64,000 bases of DNA from Campylobacter sputorum subsp. sputorum (GCF_008245005.1 NZ_CP043427.1:248001-312000); one strand, 5' to 3'. Counted from the stretch's first letter, positions 9,321-17,995 are shown. Notes: a model not told the origin generated them from the letters alone. Numbers and translations are program-made.

Positions 9321-9589
9321 GCACTTAATTTTGTCTTGTGTTTTAGTTATAATTGTATTTGAGATTACGCATAAACCTTTATAAATGTATATAGTTTTAA
9401 TTCCTTGTAGATTAAACGAAAATCCACCTTTATAATCATCATAAGTTTTATTTTCCTTGCTATCTTTATTTCTCTTTTTATCTTTCTTGATTTTAAATTT
9501 TTATCAAAATTTAAACAAGTTTTAATGAATACAAGCAAAACACAACTTTGATAAAAATAACAAATTTAAATGAATTTATAGCAAAATAA
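9272..9589. other. 318-bp intergenic region, divergent between copy B gene and dnaG
   Basis: AT-rich, with no ORF or RNA recognised. The left 50 bp are the copied upstream region of the membrane gene and presumably hold its promoter. The right end leads into the dnaG promoter at 9593-9598. Confidence 0.6.
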
Positions 9590-9592
9590 ATG

Positions 9593-9598
9593 TATAAT
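9593..9598 (+). promoter_or_regulatory. -10 box of dnaG, predicting a leaderless mRNA
   Basis: A perfect TATAAT in the context TGTATAATTTT. With the hexamer's last base at -7, +1 falls on 9605, exactly the A of the conserved ATG (MIDPNS). No SD precedes either candidate start. Confidence 0.55.
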
Positions 9599-9604
9599 TT
9601 TTCC

Positions 9605-11239
9605 ATGATAGATCCTAATTCAATCGAACAATTAAAACTTAGAATCGACATTGCTGACATTATCGGTCATTATATACCACTTAAAAGAGTAGGACATAAT
9701 TGCACTTGTTTGTGCCCTTTTCATGATGATAAAAATCCAAGTATGAGTATAAGTAGCGACAAAGGGCTTTTTCACTGCTTTTCGTGTGGTGCTGGAGGGG
9801 ATGCGATAAAGTTTGTAATGGATTACGAGAAGCTTAGTTATCCAGAGGCTGTTGAAAAAATAGCTAGTATTTCAAATTTCGCACTTAATTATATAAAAAC
9901 ACAAAATGATATCAAAAAACCAGATAAAAAGATACTTGATATCGTAAATGCATATTATAGAAGTCTAATATTTCAAAACAAATTTGCACTAAATTATCTT
10001 TATGATAGAGGATTAAATGATGCTATGATAGAGAAATTTGAGATAGGCTTTGCACCTGATTCAAACTCAACTATAAGGCTTTTGCAAAATGAAGAAATAG
10101 ATCAAAACGATGCGCTTGATGTAGGCATTATAAAGCAAAATCAAAATGGGCTTTATGCTAGTTTTATATCAAGAGTTACTTTTCCTATACGCAATCATGC
10201 TGGAAATTTAGTTGGTTTTGGCGGTAGAACTCTGGCAAAAGATAATCCAGCAAAGTATGTAAATAGCCCACAAAGTAAAATTTTTGATAAATCCACTTTA
10301 TTGTATGGATATGACAAGGCAAAAACCAGCATTTATGAAAAAAAGCAGATGATAATTGTTGAAGGATATATGGATGTAATTATGCTTCATAAAGCTGGTT
10401 TTACAAATGCAGTTGCCGTACTTGGAACAGCTTTAACCCAAAAACACATACCGCTTATAAAAAGAGGTGATATAAAAGTAATCCTTAGTTTTGATGGCGA
10501 TAATGCTGGTATAAATGCTGCCATAAAAAGCTCAGTACTTTTAGTACAAAATGGGATAGAAGGAAGTGTTGTTATCATAGAAAATGGCGAAGATCCAGCC
10601 GATATGGTAAAAGAACGCAAGATAGATAGATTAAAAGAGCTTTTTGATAACGGAATGGAACTAGGGCAGTTTTACATAAAAATGATTTCTAAAAAATACG
10701 ATATAACAAGTCCTATTCAAAAACAAAAAGCCTATGATGAGATAAGTGAGTTTTTAAGATCTCTGCCAAAGATTATGGCTATGTCTTATGAGGGTGTTGT
10801 GAGCGAAGTGTTAAATTTAGATAATTTTAGATTAAACTATCGCTACGCAAAAAAAGAATCAAAGCCTGAGATTAAATTTAAAAATAAAGATTATTTAGAA
10901 CTTAGTATTTTAAAAAGTGCAATGAGTTTTTCAAATTTAAAACGCATTTTGGTTGAACTTTGTGAGAAAAGTTATTTTAGAGTTCATAAAAAAGAGTATG
11001 GAGCTGTTGTTTATGGTGCAAAAAATGAAGAAGATGAAGGTGTATTAAGGGAACTTGATTTTGATGAGAGCGTGGAAATTTATAAAAACGAAGATACATT
11101 TTTGCAAGCTATAAAAATGTTAAAGATAAAATATTACGAGGGTATGTTAGAAGCTATGAAAAATGCAAATATAGAAAATAAACTTGAAAAGATAGAAAAA
11201 ATAAACTCAAAAATTATGAAGTTAAAAGGCTTAAAATGA
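9605..11239 (+). CDS. dnaG: DNA primase DnaG
   Basis: Synthesises RNA primers at the replication fork together with the DnaB helicase. The N-terminal CHC2 zinc finger is visible (CLCPFHDDKNPSMS ... FHCFSCGAGGDA), followed by the RNA-polymerase core and TOPRIM domain with VEGYMDV and the acidic SFDGDNAG motif. The C-terminal part, low in conservation, is the helicase-binding region. I chose the ATG at 9605 (MIDPNSIEQLK), the usual family start, rather than the upstream ATG at 9590, which lies inside the probable -10 region. The protein is 544 residues, normal for the family. The gene overlaps the next by 4 nt (ATGA). Confidence 0.95.
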   Translation: MIDPNSIEQLKLRIDIADIIGHYIPLKRVGHNCTCLCPFHDDKNPSMSISSDKGLFHCFSCGAGGDAIKFVMDYEKLSYPEAVEKIASISNFALNYIKTQNDIKKPDKKILDIVNAYYRSLIFQNKFALNYLYDRGLNDAMIEKFEIGFAPDSNSTIRLLQNEEIDQNDALDVGIIKQNQNGLYASFISRVTFPIRNHAGNLVGFGGRTLAKDNPAKYVNSPQSKIFDKSTLLYGYDKAKTSIYEKKQMIIVEGYMDVIMLHKAGFTNAVAVLGTALTQKHIPLIKRGDIKVILSFDGDNAGINAAIKSSVLLVQNGIEGSVVIIENGEDPADMVKERKIDRLKELFDNGMELGQFYIKMISKKYDITSPIQKQKAYDEISEFLRSLPKIMAMSYEGVVSEVLNLDNFRLNYRYAKKESKPEIKFKNKDYLELSILKSAMSFSNLKRILVELCEKSYFRVHKKEYGAVVYGAKNEEDEGVLRELDFDESVEIYKNEDTFLQAIKMLKIKYYEGMLEAMKNANIENKLEKIEKINSKIMKLKGLK

Positions 11240-12219
11240 GAGCTTTAGCACTATTTAGCGGAGGGCTTGATAGTATGCTTGCTATAAAGCTGATAACTTT
11301 GCAAGGATTAGAAGTAACTGCACTTTATATGGATAATGGATTTGGTGCAACAAGTGAGCATTTTAAAATTTTAAGACATAGAGCAGCAAGTGTGGGCGCT
11401 GATTTTGAAGTTATTGATATGCAAGAGAGATATCTACAAGATGTTTTGTTTAATCCTAAATTTGGTTACGGAAAGTGGTTTAATCCTTGTATAGATTGTC
11501 ATGGATATATGTTTAAAACAGCACTAAATTTGCTTGATAAATTTAGTGCAAATTTTGTCATAAGTGGCGAAGTTTTAGGTCAAAGACCGATGAGCCAAAG
11601 AAGAGAAGCTATGAATAGTGTTGCTAGACTTAGTGGCGATGAAGAAAATCTCATACTTCGCCCACTTTGTGCCAAGCTTTTAAGTCCAACAAAACCAGAA
11701 AATATGGGCTGGGTAGATAGAGAGTTGCTGCTTGATATAAGCGGAAGAAGTAGAGATAAGCAGTTAGAGCTTGTAAAGAAATTTGATATCAAAGAGTATG
11801 CAAGCCCAGCTGGTGGGTGTTTGCTTACATTAGAGCATTTTTCAAATAAGATAAAAGATATGTTAAATTACGGCGAAAAACTTGAAACTTCTGATATATC
11901 TTTTTTACGATACGGCAGACATTTAAGGCTTAAAGATGGGACTAAAATGATAGTGGGAAGAGATGAAAAAGAAAATGAAATACTAAGGTCTTTAAAAAAC
12001 ACTAAATTTGAAAATATCGACATAAGTCCAAACATAGGTGCATATAGCCTCATAAGTAAAAACTCTTCATATCAAGATAAACTTCTAGCTTCAAAAATAG
12101 CCATAACATACGCAAAAACGGATCCAAATTTAACATATGATGTTTTTATAGGCAGTGAAAAATTTCAAATTTCACCTTTTGAAGATAAAGCTTTGATATC
12201 AAAATACTTAATAAGGTAA
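11236..12219 (+). CDS. PP-loop ATPase, ThiI/MnmA-like tRNA-thiolation family
   Basis: 327 residues beginning with a PP-loop (LALFSGGLDS), as in enzymes that adenylate a tRNA base before sulfur insertion. A CIDCH motif follows at about residue 83, comparable to the PCxxCN region of MnmA-type thiouridylases. The C-terminal part (YGRHLRLKDGTKMIVGRDEKENE) resembles the NFACT-RNA-binding (DUF814) segment found in Campylobacterota relatives. It overlaps dnaG by 4 nt and is followed 5 bp later by miaA, another tRNA-modification gene. The exact modified base is not deducible; MnmA itself is longer and organised differently, so no symbol is given. Confidence 0.75.
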   Translation: MRALALFSGGLDSMLAIKLITLQGLEVTALYMDNGFGATSEHFKILRHRAASVGADFEVIDMQERYLQDVLFNPKFGYGKWFNPCIDCHGYMFKTALNLLDKFSANFVISGEVLGQRPMSQRREAMNSVARLSGDEENLILRPLCAKLLSPTKPENMGWVDRELLLDISGRSRDKQLELVKKFDIKEYASPAGGCLLTLEHFSNKIKDMLNYGEKLETSDISFLRYGRHLRLKDGTKMIVGRDEKENEILRSLKNTKFENIDISPNIGAYSLISKNSSYQDKLLASKIAITYAKTDPNLTYDVFIGSEKFQISPFEDKALISKYLIR

Positions 12220-12224
12220 TCATC

Positions 12225-13106
12225 TTGGAATTAGCTATCATAGGAACAACTGCTAGCGGCAAAAGCGATTTAGCTATAGAGTTGGCTTTGAGATATAATG
12301 CAGTAATTTTAAGCCTTGATTCTCTTTGTTTGTATAAAGAGATAAATATCGCCTCAGCAAAGCCAAGTTTAGATGAGTTAAATTCGGTTTTACATTTTGG
12401 TATAAATTTGGTATATCCAGATGAGTATTTTAGCGTTGGAGAGTTTATAAAAGAGTATCAAAAAGCAAGCAATTATGCTAAAAAGCACTCCAAAAATCTT
12501 ATAATAACAGGCGGAAGCGGATTTTATTTAAATGCCATGTTAAAAGGACTTGCACCTAAATTTGATGATATTACAATAGATATAAGCGATGATGAAATTT
12601 GGGAGTTAGCTTGTAAATTTGATACAAATTTTGTAAATAAATTTAGTAAAAACGATAAATTTAGACTTCATAAATGGTATCAAATTTACAAAACAACATC
12701 TCAAATTCCTAGTAAATATTTAAAAGAAAATAGGCAAGAGCCGATTATAAAAGGTATTAAAATATTTGAAATTCAAGTTCCAAAAGAATTATTAAATAAA
12801 AAAATAAATATTAGAACTCAAAAAATGTTAAATACGGGTTTGATAGATGAAGCAAAATATCTATCTAAAAAATACGGAACACATCATAAATCCCTTAATT
12901 GCATAGGTTTAAAAGAAACATTTAGTTATCTAAGAAATGAAATTTCAAAACAAAATCTTATAGAGCTTATAAATACACATACTATACAACTTGCCAAAAG
13001 ACAACGAACTTTTAATAAATCACAATTTATTATTAATAAATTCTCCGCTCCTATTGATGAAGTTAAATTGGCTCTAAGCTCGTATTTATCTAAACAATAC
13101 ATATAG
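12225..13106 (+). CDS. miaA: tRNA dimethylallyltransferase MiaA
   Basis: Transfers the dimethylallyl group to N6 of A37 in tRNAs reading U-initial codons. The P-loop is near the start (IIGTTASGKSDLA), followed by the DSLCLYKE segment that corresponds to the family's DSxQxY motif, then ITGGSGFYLNAM. At 293 residues it is of normal size. The start is a TTG 5 bp after the preceding stop, and the protein begins directly at the P-loop strand as expected. It ends the dnaG-led cluster; no terminator is obvious behind it. Confidence 0.93.
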   Translation: MELAIIGTTASGKSDLAIELALRYNAVILSLDSLCLYKEINIASAKPSLDELNSVLHFGINLVYPDEYFSVGEFIKEYQKASNYAKKHSKNLIITGGSGFYLNAMLKGLAPKFDDITIDISDDEIWELACKFDTNFVNKFSKNDKFRLHKWYQIYKTTSQIPSKYLKENRQEPIIKGIKIFEIQVPKELLNKKINIRTQKMLNTGLIDEAKYLSKKYGTHHKSLNCIGLKETFSYLRNEISKQNLIELINTHTIQLAKRQRTFNKSQFIINKFSAPIDEVKLALSSYLSKQYI

Positions 13107-13180
13107 TGACATTTTTATTACATTTATTTTACATTTAATATTAAGCTATTTTTAACAAAAAATGAATTAAAATACATAAC

Positions 13181-13202
13181 TTAATATATAAAGTTATATT
13201 AA
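13181..13202. promoter_or_regulatory. Inverted repeat upstream of the octahaem cytochrome gene
   Basis: TTAATATA, six bases, TATATTAA: a perfect 8-bp palindrome whose centre lies about 28 bp upstream of the predicted +1, where an operator could sit. It is composed only of A/T in the arms, so chance is possible in this AT-rich DNA. Confidence 0.35.
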
Positions 13203-13207
13203 TTTTG

Positions 13208-13213
13208 TAAAAT
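13208..13213 (+). promoter_or_regulatory. Candidate -10 box for the octahaem cytochrome operon
   Basis: TAAAAT in the context TTTTGTAAAATT, giving +1 near 13220 and a short leader containing the strong SD AAAGGAGG directly before the ATG at 13237. Confidence 0.45.
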
Positions 13214-13236
13214 TAAAATCATCAAAGGAGGATTCT

Positions 13237-15243
13237 ATGGAGAATGCTTGGTTAAGACGTTTTTCTAAAGCCTGTTTGATTTTGGCTGGTGCTTGTTTTT
13301 TAAGCACTGGTGTATATGCCGAACAAACAACTGCAGAAAAATATCAAATGAAGTTAAATAGTGCTGGATATCCAGAAAAAGATGGTAATACACCTAGAAC
13401 ATTAGATGATTATGTCCGTGGTGCCGATAAATTTATGGATTTACTCATTGATAAACACCCAATGTTTAAATACGAAAAAGATGGTCGCTTGGTTGGAAAA
13501 TATACAATTAGCGATAGAATGGAAGAATTTGTCGAGATTAATAGTGGTCCAAAATATGCTAAAAAAGTTGGTTTGGAGCATGCTGCTGTAACTTACAGAC
13601 TTGGTATGGAATCAATATTAGATTTTCCTAATAAATTTGTAGGTCCTAAAAAATGTGGCGAGTGTCACCCTGCTCAATATACACAATGGGCTAGATCAAG
13701 ACACGCAAAAGTTGTTAGATTTCCAGATGAATTAGAAGAAGTTGGCGGAGATCCTAAAAAGAAAATGTATAATTCTCCTTCTAGTATTTTGCCTTTGGGT
13801 ATAGAAGCTAACGATGTTTATGCTGTTATTGGAACACCTAGAACAAAATATGGCTTTGTAGATAGATGGTTAGTTCGTGGAACTTATCATGTTCAAGATG
13901 GAAATTTAAGCGATTTAAGCGGTAAAATGGTTGCTGGAGGTAATCAGTTCTCAAGACTTTGGTCAGAAAACATAACCCCTGATATGGCTAAAAAAATAGC
14001 TGAATTTTCACCAGGTTTCCCAACAAAAATGGAAGAGTTTGCTCACTCAAGATCAACTGTTTGGGGAACAAACTCATATGGTTCAAAATATGCTGAAACT
14101 ATGATGTTCCAACCTGCAAGTTCGTATTGTGAAGTTTGTCATAGTTTTAAATTTGATTTTAAATCAACTGAAGAATTTTACAATGCAATCGGAAATGTTG
14201 AAGAACTTAGAAAACACACGATATCAAAAGGTATAAGCTGTGAAGAGTGTCATGGTGCTGGTGCTCACTTATATGGCGCAAGAGGTGCTGGAATGCCATC
14301 AAATTGTGAAAGATGTCACCAAAGATTTGCATACCATGCAGATGAAGCAGAGCCAAATCCTAGAAAACCATTCAATGTTTATTTCAAATCAAGTTGCCCA
14401 TCTTGTGGAACAGAGGGTTCTCAAATGTATAGTTCAGCTCACTACGATAAAGGTATGAGATGTAACACTTGCCACGATCCACATGAAGTTACAGCAAATG
14501 ACTGGAAAGATGGATATACAAGAACAGGTCTTAAGAAAACTTGTCAAGATTGTCATGAAACACAAGCTAGTTTCTTTAAACAAGGCGGAATTCATGCAAA
14601 AGATAATTGTACAGGTTGCCATATGCCAAATATGATGAGTTGTGAAAACTTTGCAGCAGTTCAAAATCCTGATAAAGCTGGATTTGATAATGTTAGAGCA
14701 AGTCACATATGGAATATAAAAGTTGATAAAACAGCTAAATCAATCAATCCTCCAGCAGGAAAACCAAGAGATCCTCTAAAAGTTAAGGGATGGAGATTTG
14801 AAAGAGATGAAAATGGTAGATTCTTTGTTGACTTGATGTGGAGTTGCGGTAGAACAAGCTTTAGCGATCCTGATCTTATGGCTGGACCAAATGCTAGTGG
14901 ATGCCATAGTGCTGTTCAATCAACATTACCAAAAGATTTACACTTTACAGATCAAGAGAAAATTTATGATGTTGTAATGAAATGGCAAACACCTATAAAA
15001 ACTGGTTTTGCTGAAATTAGCGATGGTATCAAGAAAATAGATAAGGCTATGGCTAATTCAAGTCTTTCAACAGAGAAAAAAGTTAAAGTTATAACTTTAA
15101 CTAAACAAGCTCAAGAAATTTTAGAAAAACTTCAAAAAGATGGATCATGGGGTGTTCATGGACCTGCTTACTCTAAGAAAATAGTTGATGAGGCTTTAGT
15201 TTACATAAAACAAGCTCAGAACATTTTAGACGGCAAGAAATAA
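13237..15243 (+). CDS. Octahaem cytochrome c, MccA/SirA-type sulfite reductase family
   Basis: 668 residues with a Sec signal peptide (cleavage probably after GVYA, residue 28) and a strong SD. Seven CxxCH haem motifs start at C140, C298, C335, C357, C409, C436 and C458. An unusual CX18CH (C537...C556-H557) stands where the MccA family has its eighth, CX15CH-type haem site. The length (MccA is near 700, HAO near 500) and this eighth site argue for MccA rather than hydroxylamine oxidoreductase or OTR. MccA reduces sulfite to sulfide at a haem-copper site with two Cys ligands; the mature non-haem-motif cysteines here are C387, C390 (CPSCG) and C469, which could serve. The mccB/C/D and ccsA1 haem-lyase genes known beside mccA in Wolinella are absent. 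The partner is the rhodanese-cytochrome gene downstream. The substrate is inferred, not shown. Confidence 0.78.
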   Translation: MENAWLRRFSKACLILAGACFLSTGVYAEQTTAEKYQMKLNSAGYPEKDGNTPRTLDDYVRGADKFMDLLIDKHPMFKYEKDGRLVGKYTISDRMEEFVEINSGPKYAKKVGLEHAAVTYRLGMESILDFPNKFVGPKKCGECHPAQYTQWARSRHAKVVRFPDELEEVGGDPKKKMYNSPSSILPLGIEANDVYAVIGTPRTKYGFVDRWLVRGTYHVQDGNLSDLSGKMVAGGNQFSRLWSENITPDMAKKIAEFSPGFPTKMEEFAHSRSTVWGTNSYGSKYAETMMFQPASSYCEVCHSFKFDFKSTEEFYNAIGNVEELRKHTISKGISCEECHGAGAHLYGARGAGMPSNCERCHQRFAYHADEAEPNPRKPFNVYFKSSCPSCGTEGSQMYSSAHYDKGMRCNTCHDPHEVTANDWKDGYTRTGLKKTCQDCHETQASFFKQGGIHAKDNCTGCHMPNMMSCENFAAVQNPDKAGFDNVRASHIWNIKVDKTAKSINPPAGKPRDPLKVKGWRFERDENGRFFVDLMWSCGRTSFSDPDLMAGPNASGCHSAVQSTLPKDLHFTDQEKIYDVVMKWQTPIKTGFAEISDGIKKIDKAMANSSLSTEKKVKVITLTKQAQEILEKLQKDGSWGVHGPAYSKKIVDEALVYIKQAQNILDGKK

Positions 15244-15264
15244 TTATTTTCCGTCTTAAAATCA

Positions 15265-15294
15265 TGTATAGATGCCAAAATAGGCATCTATACA
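15265..15294 (+). promoter_or_regulatory. Intercistronic stem-loop between the two cytochrome genes
   Basis: A perfect 12-bp stem (TGTATAGATGCC / GGCATCTATACA) with a 6-nt loop, with no T-run behind it and 6 nt before the SD of the next gene. More likely an mRNA-stabilising or processing hairpin than a terminator. Confidence 0.6.
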
Positions 15295-15310
15295 ATAATT
15301 AGGAGAAAAA

Positions 15311-17404
15311 ATGTATAAATTATATACTCGTTTTATAACTCTTTTTTTTGTTCTAGGCTTATCTGTATCTCTTTTTGCATCAGCTCCTGGCGATTTTAAT
15401 CTAGGAGTAGATGGAGCTACATCTATAAATATGCATCAAGCCGAAGAATTTATCGGGCAAAAAGATGTTTATTTTGTAGATACAAACCCACAATCTGTGT
15501 ATGAAAATGCTCATATAAAAGATGCTATATTTTTAGATTATGTAAATGCTAAGAATATATTAACTTCTTTGCCTGAAGATAAAAATGCAAAATTAGTATT
15601 TTATTGTATGAATAGATATTCTCACGCTAGCTCAATGGCTGCAAAAGAAGCCCTTGATGCTGGATATAAGAATGTTTATATAATGATTGATGGTATTGAG
15701 GGTTGGATACTTTCTGGTAGAAAAATAGAAAAAACAGATTTTTCTGGAAAAAAGAAAGAAAAACTAACGGATAAAAAAGTTGAAAGTTATAAAGATGGTG
15801 TTCACGGGGATTTAAGATTTGGAACTATTCCATCTTGTAGAGATTGCCATAGTTCAAAGGCAATAATGCTTGCTAGCAAAGAAAAAAAAGAAGAACTTTT
15901 TAAAGATAAAGACTTTGTAAATAATAACTGTATTTCTTGTCACAAAGATATAGGTAAAACTTTTGAGGGCAGTGTTCACAGCAAAAAGATAGTTAGAGAA
16001 AAAGGCTTTAACAAAGAGTTGCCAAACTGTTCTGATTGTCACTCTGTGCATACAACAGATGCAAAAGGTCATAAAACTACTTATAAACAACTTAGTGATT
16101 TTAAATGCGGTTCTTGCCATGAAAAAGAGCAAATGCACTATCATGAAACATTCCATGGTAAAGCAATGCTTTTAAATTCACCTACAAAAGCACCTACAGT
16201 TGCTGCTTGTTTTGATTGTCATGGAACTCATAATATATTTAAAGTTGATGATCCTAAATCTACATTGTTTAAAGGTCAAAATCGTATAGATACTTGTAAA
16301 GAGTGTCATGCCGGTTCAAATATCAATTTTTCAGAGTTTATAGCACATGCCGATCATAAAGATAAAGATAATTATCCGATTCTTTATTATTCATATGTGT
16401 TTATGACAGGGCTAGTTATAGCTGTATTTGGCTTCTTTGGTTTACATACTTTGTTATGGTCAGTTCGTTTGATAATGGCTAGAATAAATAATCCAGAAAA
16501 ATGGAAAGCAGCTAAAGAAAAATCACACAATGATAAGGTTAAAATTTCTAGATTTAGCACAATGCATAGAATTCAACACTTCTTTGTCGCGGCTAGTTTC
16601 TTAGGACTTGCGTTTTCTGGATTGCCACAAAAATTCTATACAGCTTCTTGGGCTAAGGATATGATAGATTTAATGGGCGGACCTATAATGGCAACTAAGA
16701 TACACCATATATCTGCTATTATTATGATAGCTTGTTTCTTGCTAAATATTGTGGAAATTTGTGTAAATTCTTGGAAAAAACGAGATAAAGTTAGAGATCC
16801 TAAAACCGGTAAAATTAGCTTTAGATTGTGTATGAGAGCACTGTTTGGACCAGATTCTTTAATGCCAAATATGCAAGATTTTAGAGATATGAGAGATCAT
16901 TTTAAATGGTTTATGGGTAAAGGTCCTAGGCCTCAGTTTGATAGATGGACATACTGGGAAAAATTCGATTATCTTGCAGTGTTCTGGGGTATGTTTATTA
17001 TTGGATTTTCTGGGCTTGTGCTTTGGTTCCCAACAGCATTTACATCATTCTTGCCTGGCTGGACGTTAAATTTATCAACACTAGTTCACTCAGATGAGGC
17101 ATTGCTTGCGACAGGATTTATATTTGCTGTGCATTTCTTTAATACTCACTTTAGAGCAGATAGATTCCCGATGGATATGGTTATATTCTCTGGACATATT
17201 ACTGAAGAAGAGTTAAAACAAGAAAGAAGTGTATGGTATGATAGACTTGTTAAATCAGGTAGATTAGAAGAACTTAAGATTATGAATAGTAACTTTAGTA
17301 GTTATAGTGCAATTGCTAAATTGGTTGGTTTTGCTATGCTTATAACAGGTCTTGCGTTCTTATTCCTTATCATTTACGCATACTTTGAAATGATATTTGG
17401 ATAA
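15311..17404 (+). CDS. Rhodanese-hexahaem cytochrome c-cytochrome b fusion, putative quinol dehydrogenase
   Basis: 697 residues with SD AGGAG and a signal peptide or anchor at 1-24. Order of domains: a rhodanese-like domain at about 35-140 with the loop C99-MNRYSHAS at the active-site position; six CxxCH haem motifs at C176, C207, C240, C266, C300 and C329; then a membrane part of six helices (from about 355, 424, 465, 548, 590 and 670) with His pairs typical of haem-b ligands (H419/H423, H465/H466, H593, H608), like formate-dehydrogenase gamma or b561-type subunits. This arrangement would take electrons from menaquinol, pass them through periplasmic haems and deliver them to the octahaem reductase encoded just upstream. 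The rhodanese may bind sulfane sulfur or sense a sulfur product. I know of no characterised protein with this exact architecture. Confidence 0.8.
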   Translation: MYKLYTRFITLFFVLGLSVSLFASAPGDFNLGVDGATSINMHQAEEFIGQKDVYFVDTNPQSVYENAHIKDAIFLDYVNAKNILTSLPEDKNAKLVFYCMNRYSHASSMAAKEALDAGYKNVYIMIDGIEGWILSGRKIEKTDFSGKKKEKLTDKKVESYKDGVHGDLRFGTIPSCRDCHSSKAIMLASKEKKEELFKDKDFVNNNCISCHKDIGKTFEGSVHSKKIVREKGFNKELPNCSDCHSVHTTDAKGHKTTYKQLSDFKCGSCHEKEQMHYHETFHGKAMLLNSPTKAPTVAACFDCHGTHNIFKVDDPKSTLFKGQNRIDTCKECHAGSNINFSEFIAHADHKDKDNYPILYYSYVFMTGLVIAVFGFFGLHTLLWSVRLIMARINNPEKWKAAKEKSHNDKVKISRFSTMHRIQHFFVAASFLGLAFSGLPQKFYTASWAKDMIDLMGGPIMATKIHHISAIIMIACFLLNIVEICVNSWKKRDKVRDPKTGKISFRLCMRALFGPDSLMPNMQDFRDMRDHFKWFMGKGPRPQFDRWTYWEKFDYLAVFWGMFIIGFSGLVLWFPTAFTSFLPGWTLNLSTLVHSDEALLATGFIFAVHFFNTHFRADRFPMDMVIFSGHITEEELKQERSVWYDRLVKSGRLEELKIMNSNFSSYSAIAKLVGFAMLITGLAFLFLIIYAYFEMIFG

Positions 17405-17412
17405 GTTTTTTT

Positions 17413-17445
17413 GTAATCCCGCTTTTGCGGGGTTACTTTATTTTT
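17413..17445 (+). terminator. Rho-independent terminator of the cytochrome operon
   Basis: GTAATCCCGC / GCGGGGTTAC stem (10 bp with one G-T pair), TTTT loop, followed by TTTATTTTT. It is GC-rich compared with its surroundings and oriented for the plus-strand operon only. Confidence 0.9.
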
Positions 17446-17490
17446 AAAAGAATTAATTTTTATCGTAAAACACTGCGATTTTATACTTTA

Positions 17491-17913
17491 TTATCTAATT
17501 TTTTTGATATTTGTATTTGAAATTCTATATATTTTTGATGGCAAGTCTTCAAAAAATTTATCATCTACTACAATATCACACACGCTTTTTGCATAATTTA
17601 AATCAAATTTTTCTCCGTGTAAATTTGCTGAAGTTGAATACATCCAGCCATGTTCATCTAAAAATTTGCTATGCGGACAATTTTTAACCACTCTAATGGC
17701 TTTTTTATTTGGATATAAAAATGTGGTTTTTTGGGACTTTCTTACTAAATTTTTAAATTTATCGGGTATTCTAGTGAGTTTATTAAGTTCTTTAAGCTTA
17801 GAAACTGTGATTAAACAAGGTTGATTTTCGTTTCTATTTTTTATTTTATTAAGTTCTTTTAAATCTTTACTTAAAAAACCTGCAGTTGTATCTGTTTGTG
17901 CTAAATATATCAT
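17491..17913 (-). CDS. Short Sua5/YciO/YrdC (TsaC-like) family protein
   Basis: 140 residues with the YrdC-type opening (IYLAQTDTTAGFLS) and a later STSANLHGEKFD segment, both typical of the threonylcarbamoyl-AMP synthase fold used for the tRNA t6A modification. It is shorter than TsaC (about 190), lacking part of the usual central region, so it may be a reduced TsaC or a related protein. It lies alone, upstream of and opposite to tRNA-Asn. Confidence 0.75.
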   Translation of the reverse strand: MIYLAQTDTTAGFLSKDLKELNKIKNRNENQPCLITVSKLKELNKLTRIPDKFKNLVRKSQKTTFLYPNKKAIRVVKNCPHSKFLDEHGWMYSTSANLHGEKFDLNYAKSVCDIVVDDKFFEDLPSKIYRISNTNIKKIR

Positions 17914-17946
17914 AAGATTTATTTTACCATAAATTTCTAAAACTTC

Positions 17947-17975
17947 TTGACATTTGGTTAATTTTTATGTATAAT
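17947..17975 (+). promoter_or_regulatory. Consensus sigma-70 promoter of tRNA-Asn
   Basis: TTGACA at 17947-17952 and TATAAT at 17970-17975, separated by exactly 17 bp. +1 is near 17982, 14 nt before the tRNA. A full -35 is rare in this lineage. Confidence 0.85.
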
Positions 17976-17995
17976 TACATTTCATTTTTAATCAT

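Noticed and set aside
14395-14409. CPSCG as an eighth CxxCH haem site
   Set aside because: The His ligand is missing, and the CX18CH further downstream fits the MccA pattern better; the cysteines may bind copper instead.
13237-15243. Hydroxylamine oxidoreductase (HaoA) assignment
   Set aside because: Length near 670 and the wide CXnCH motif fit MccA; the partner is not an obvious HaoC/NapC-type protein.
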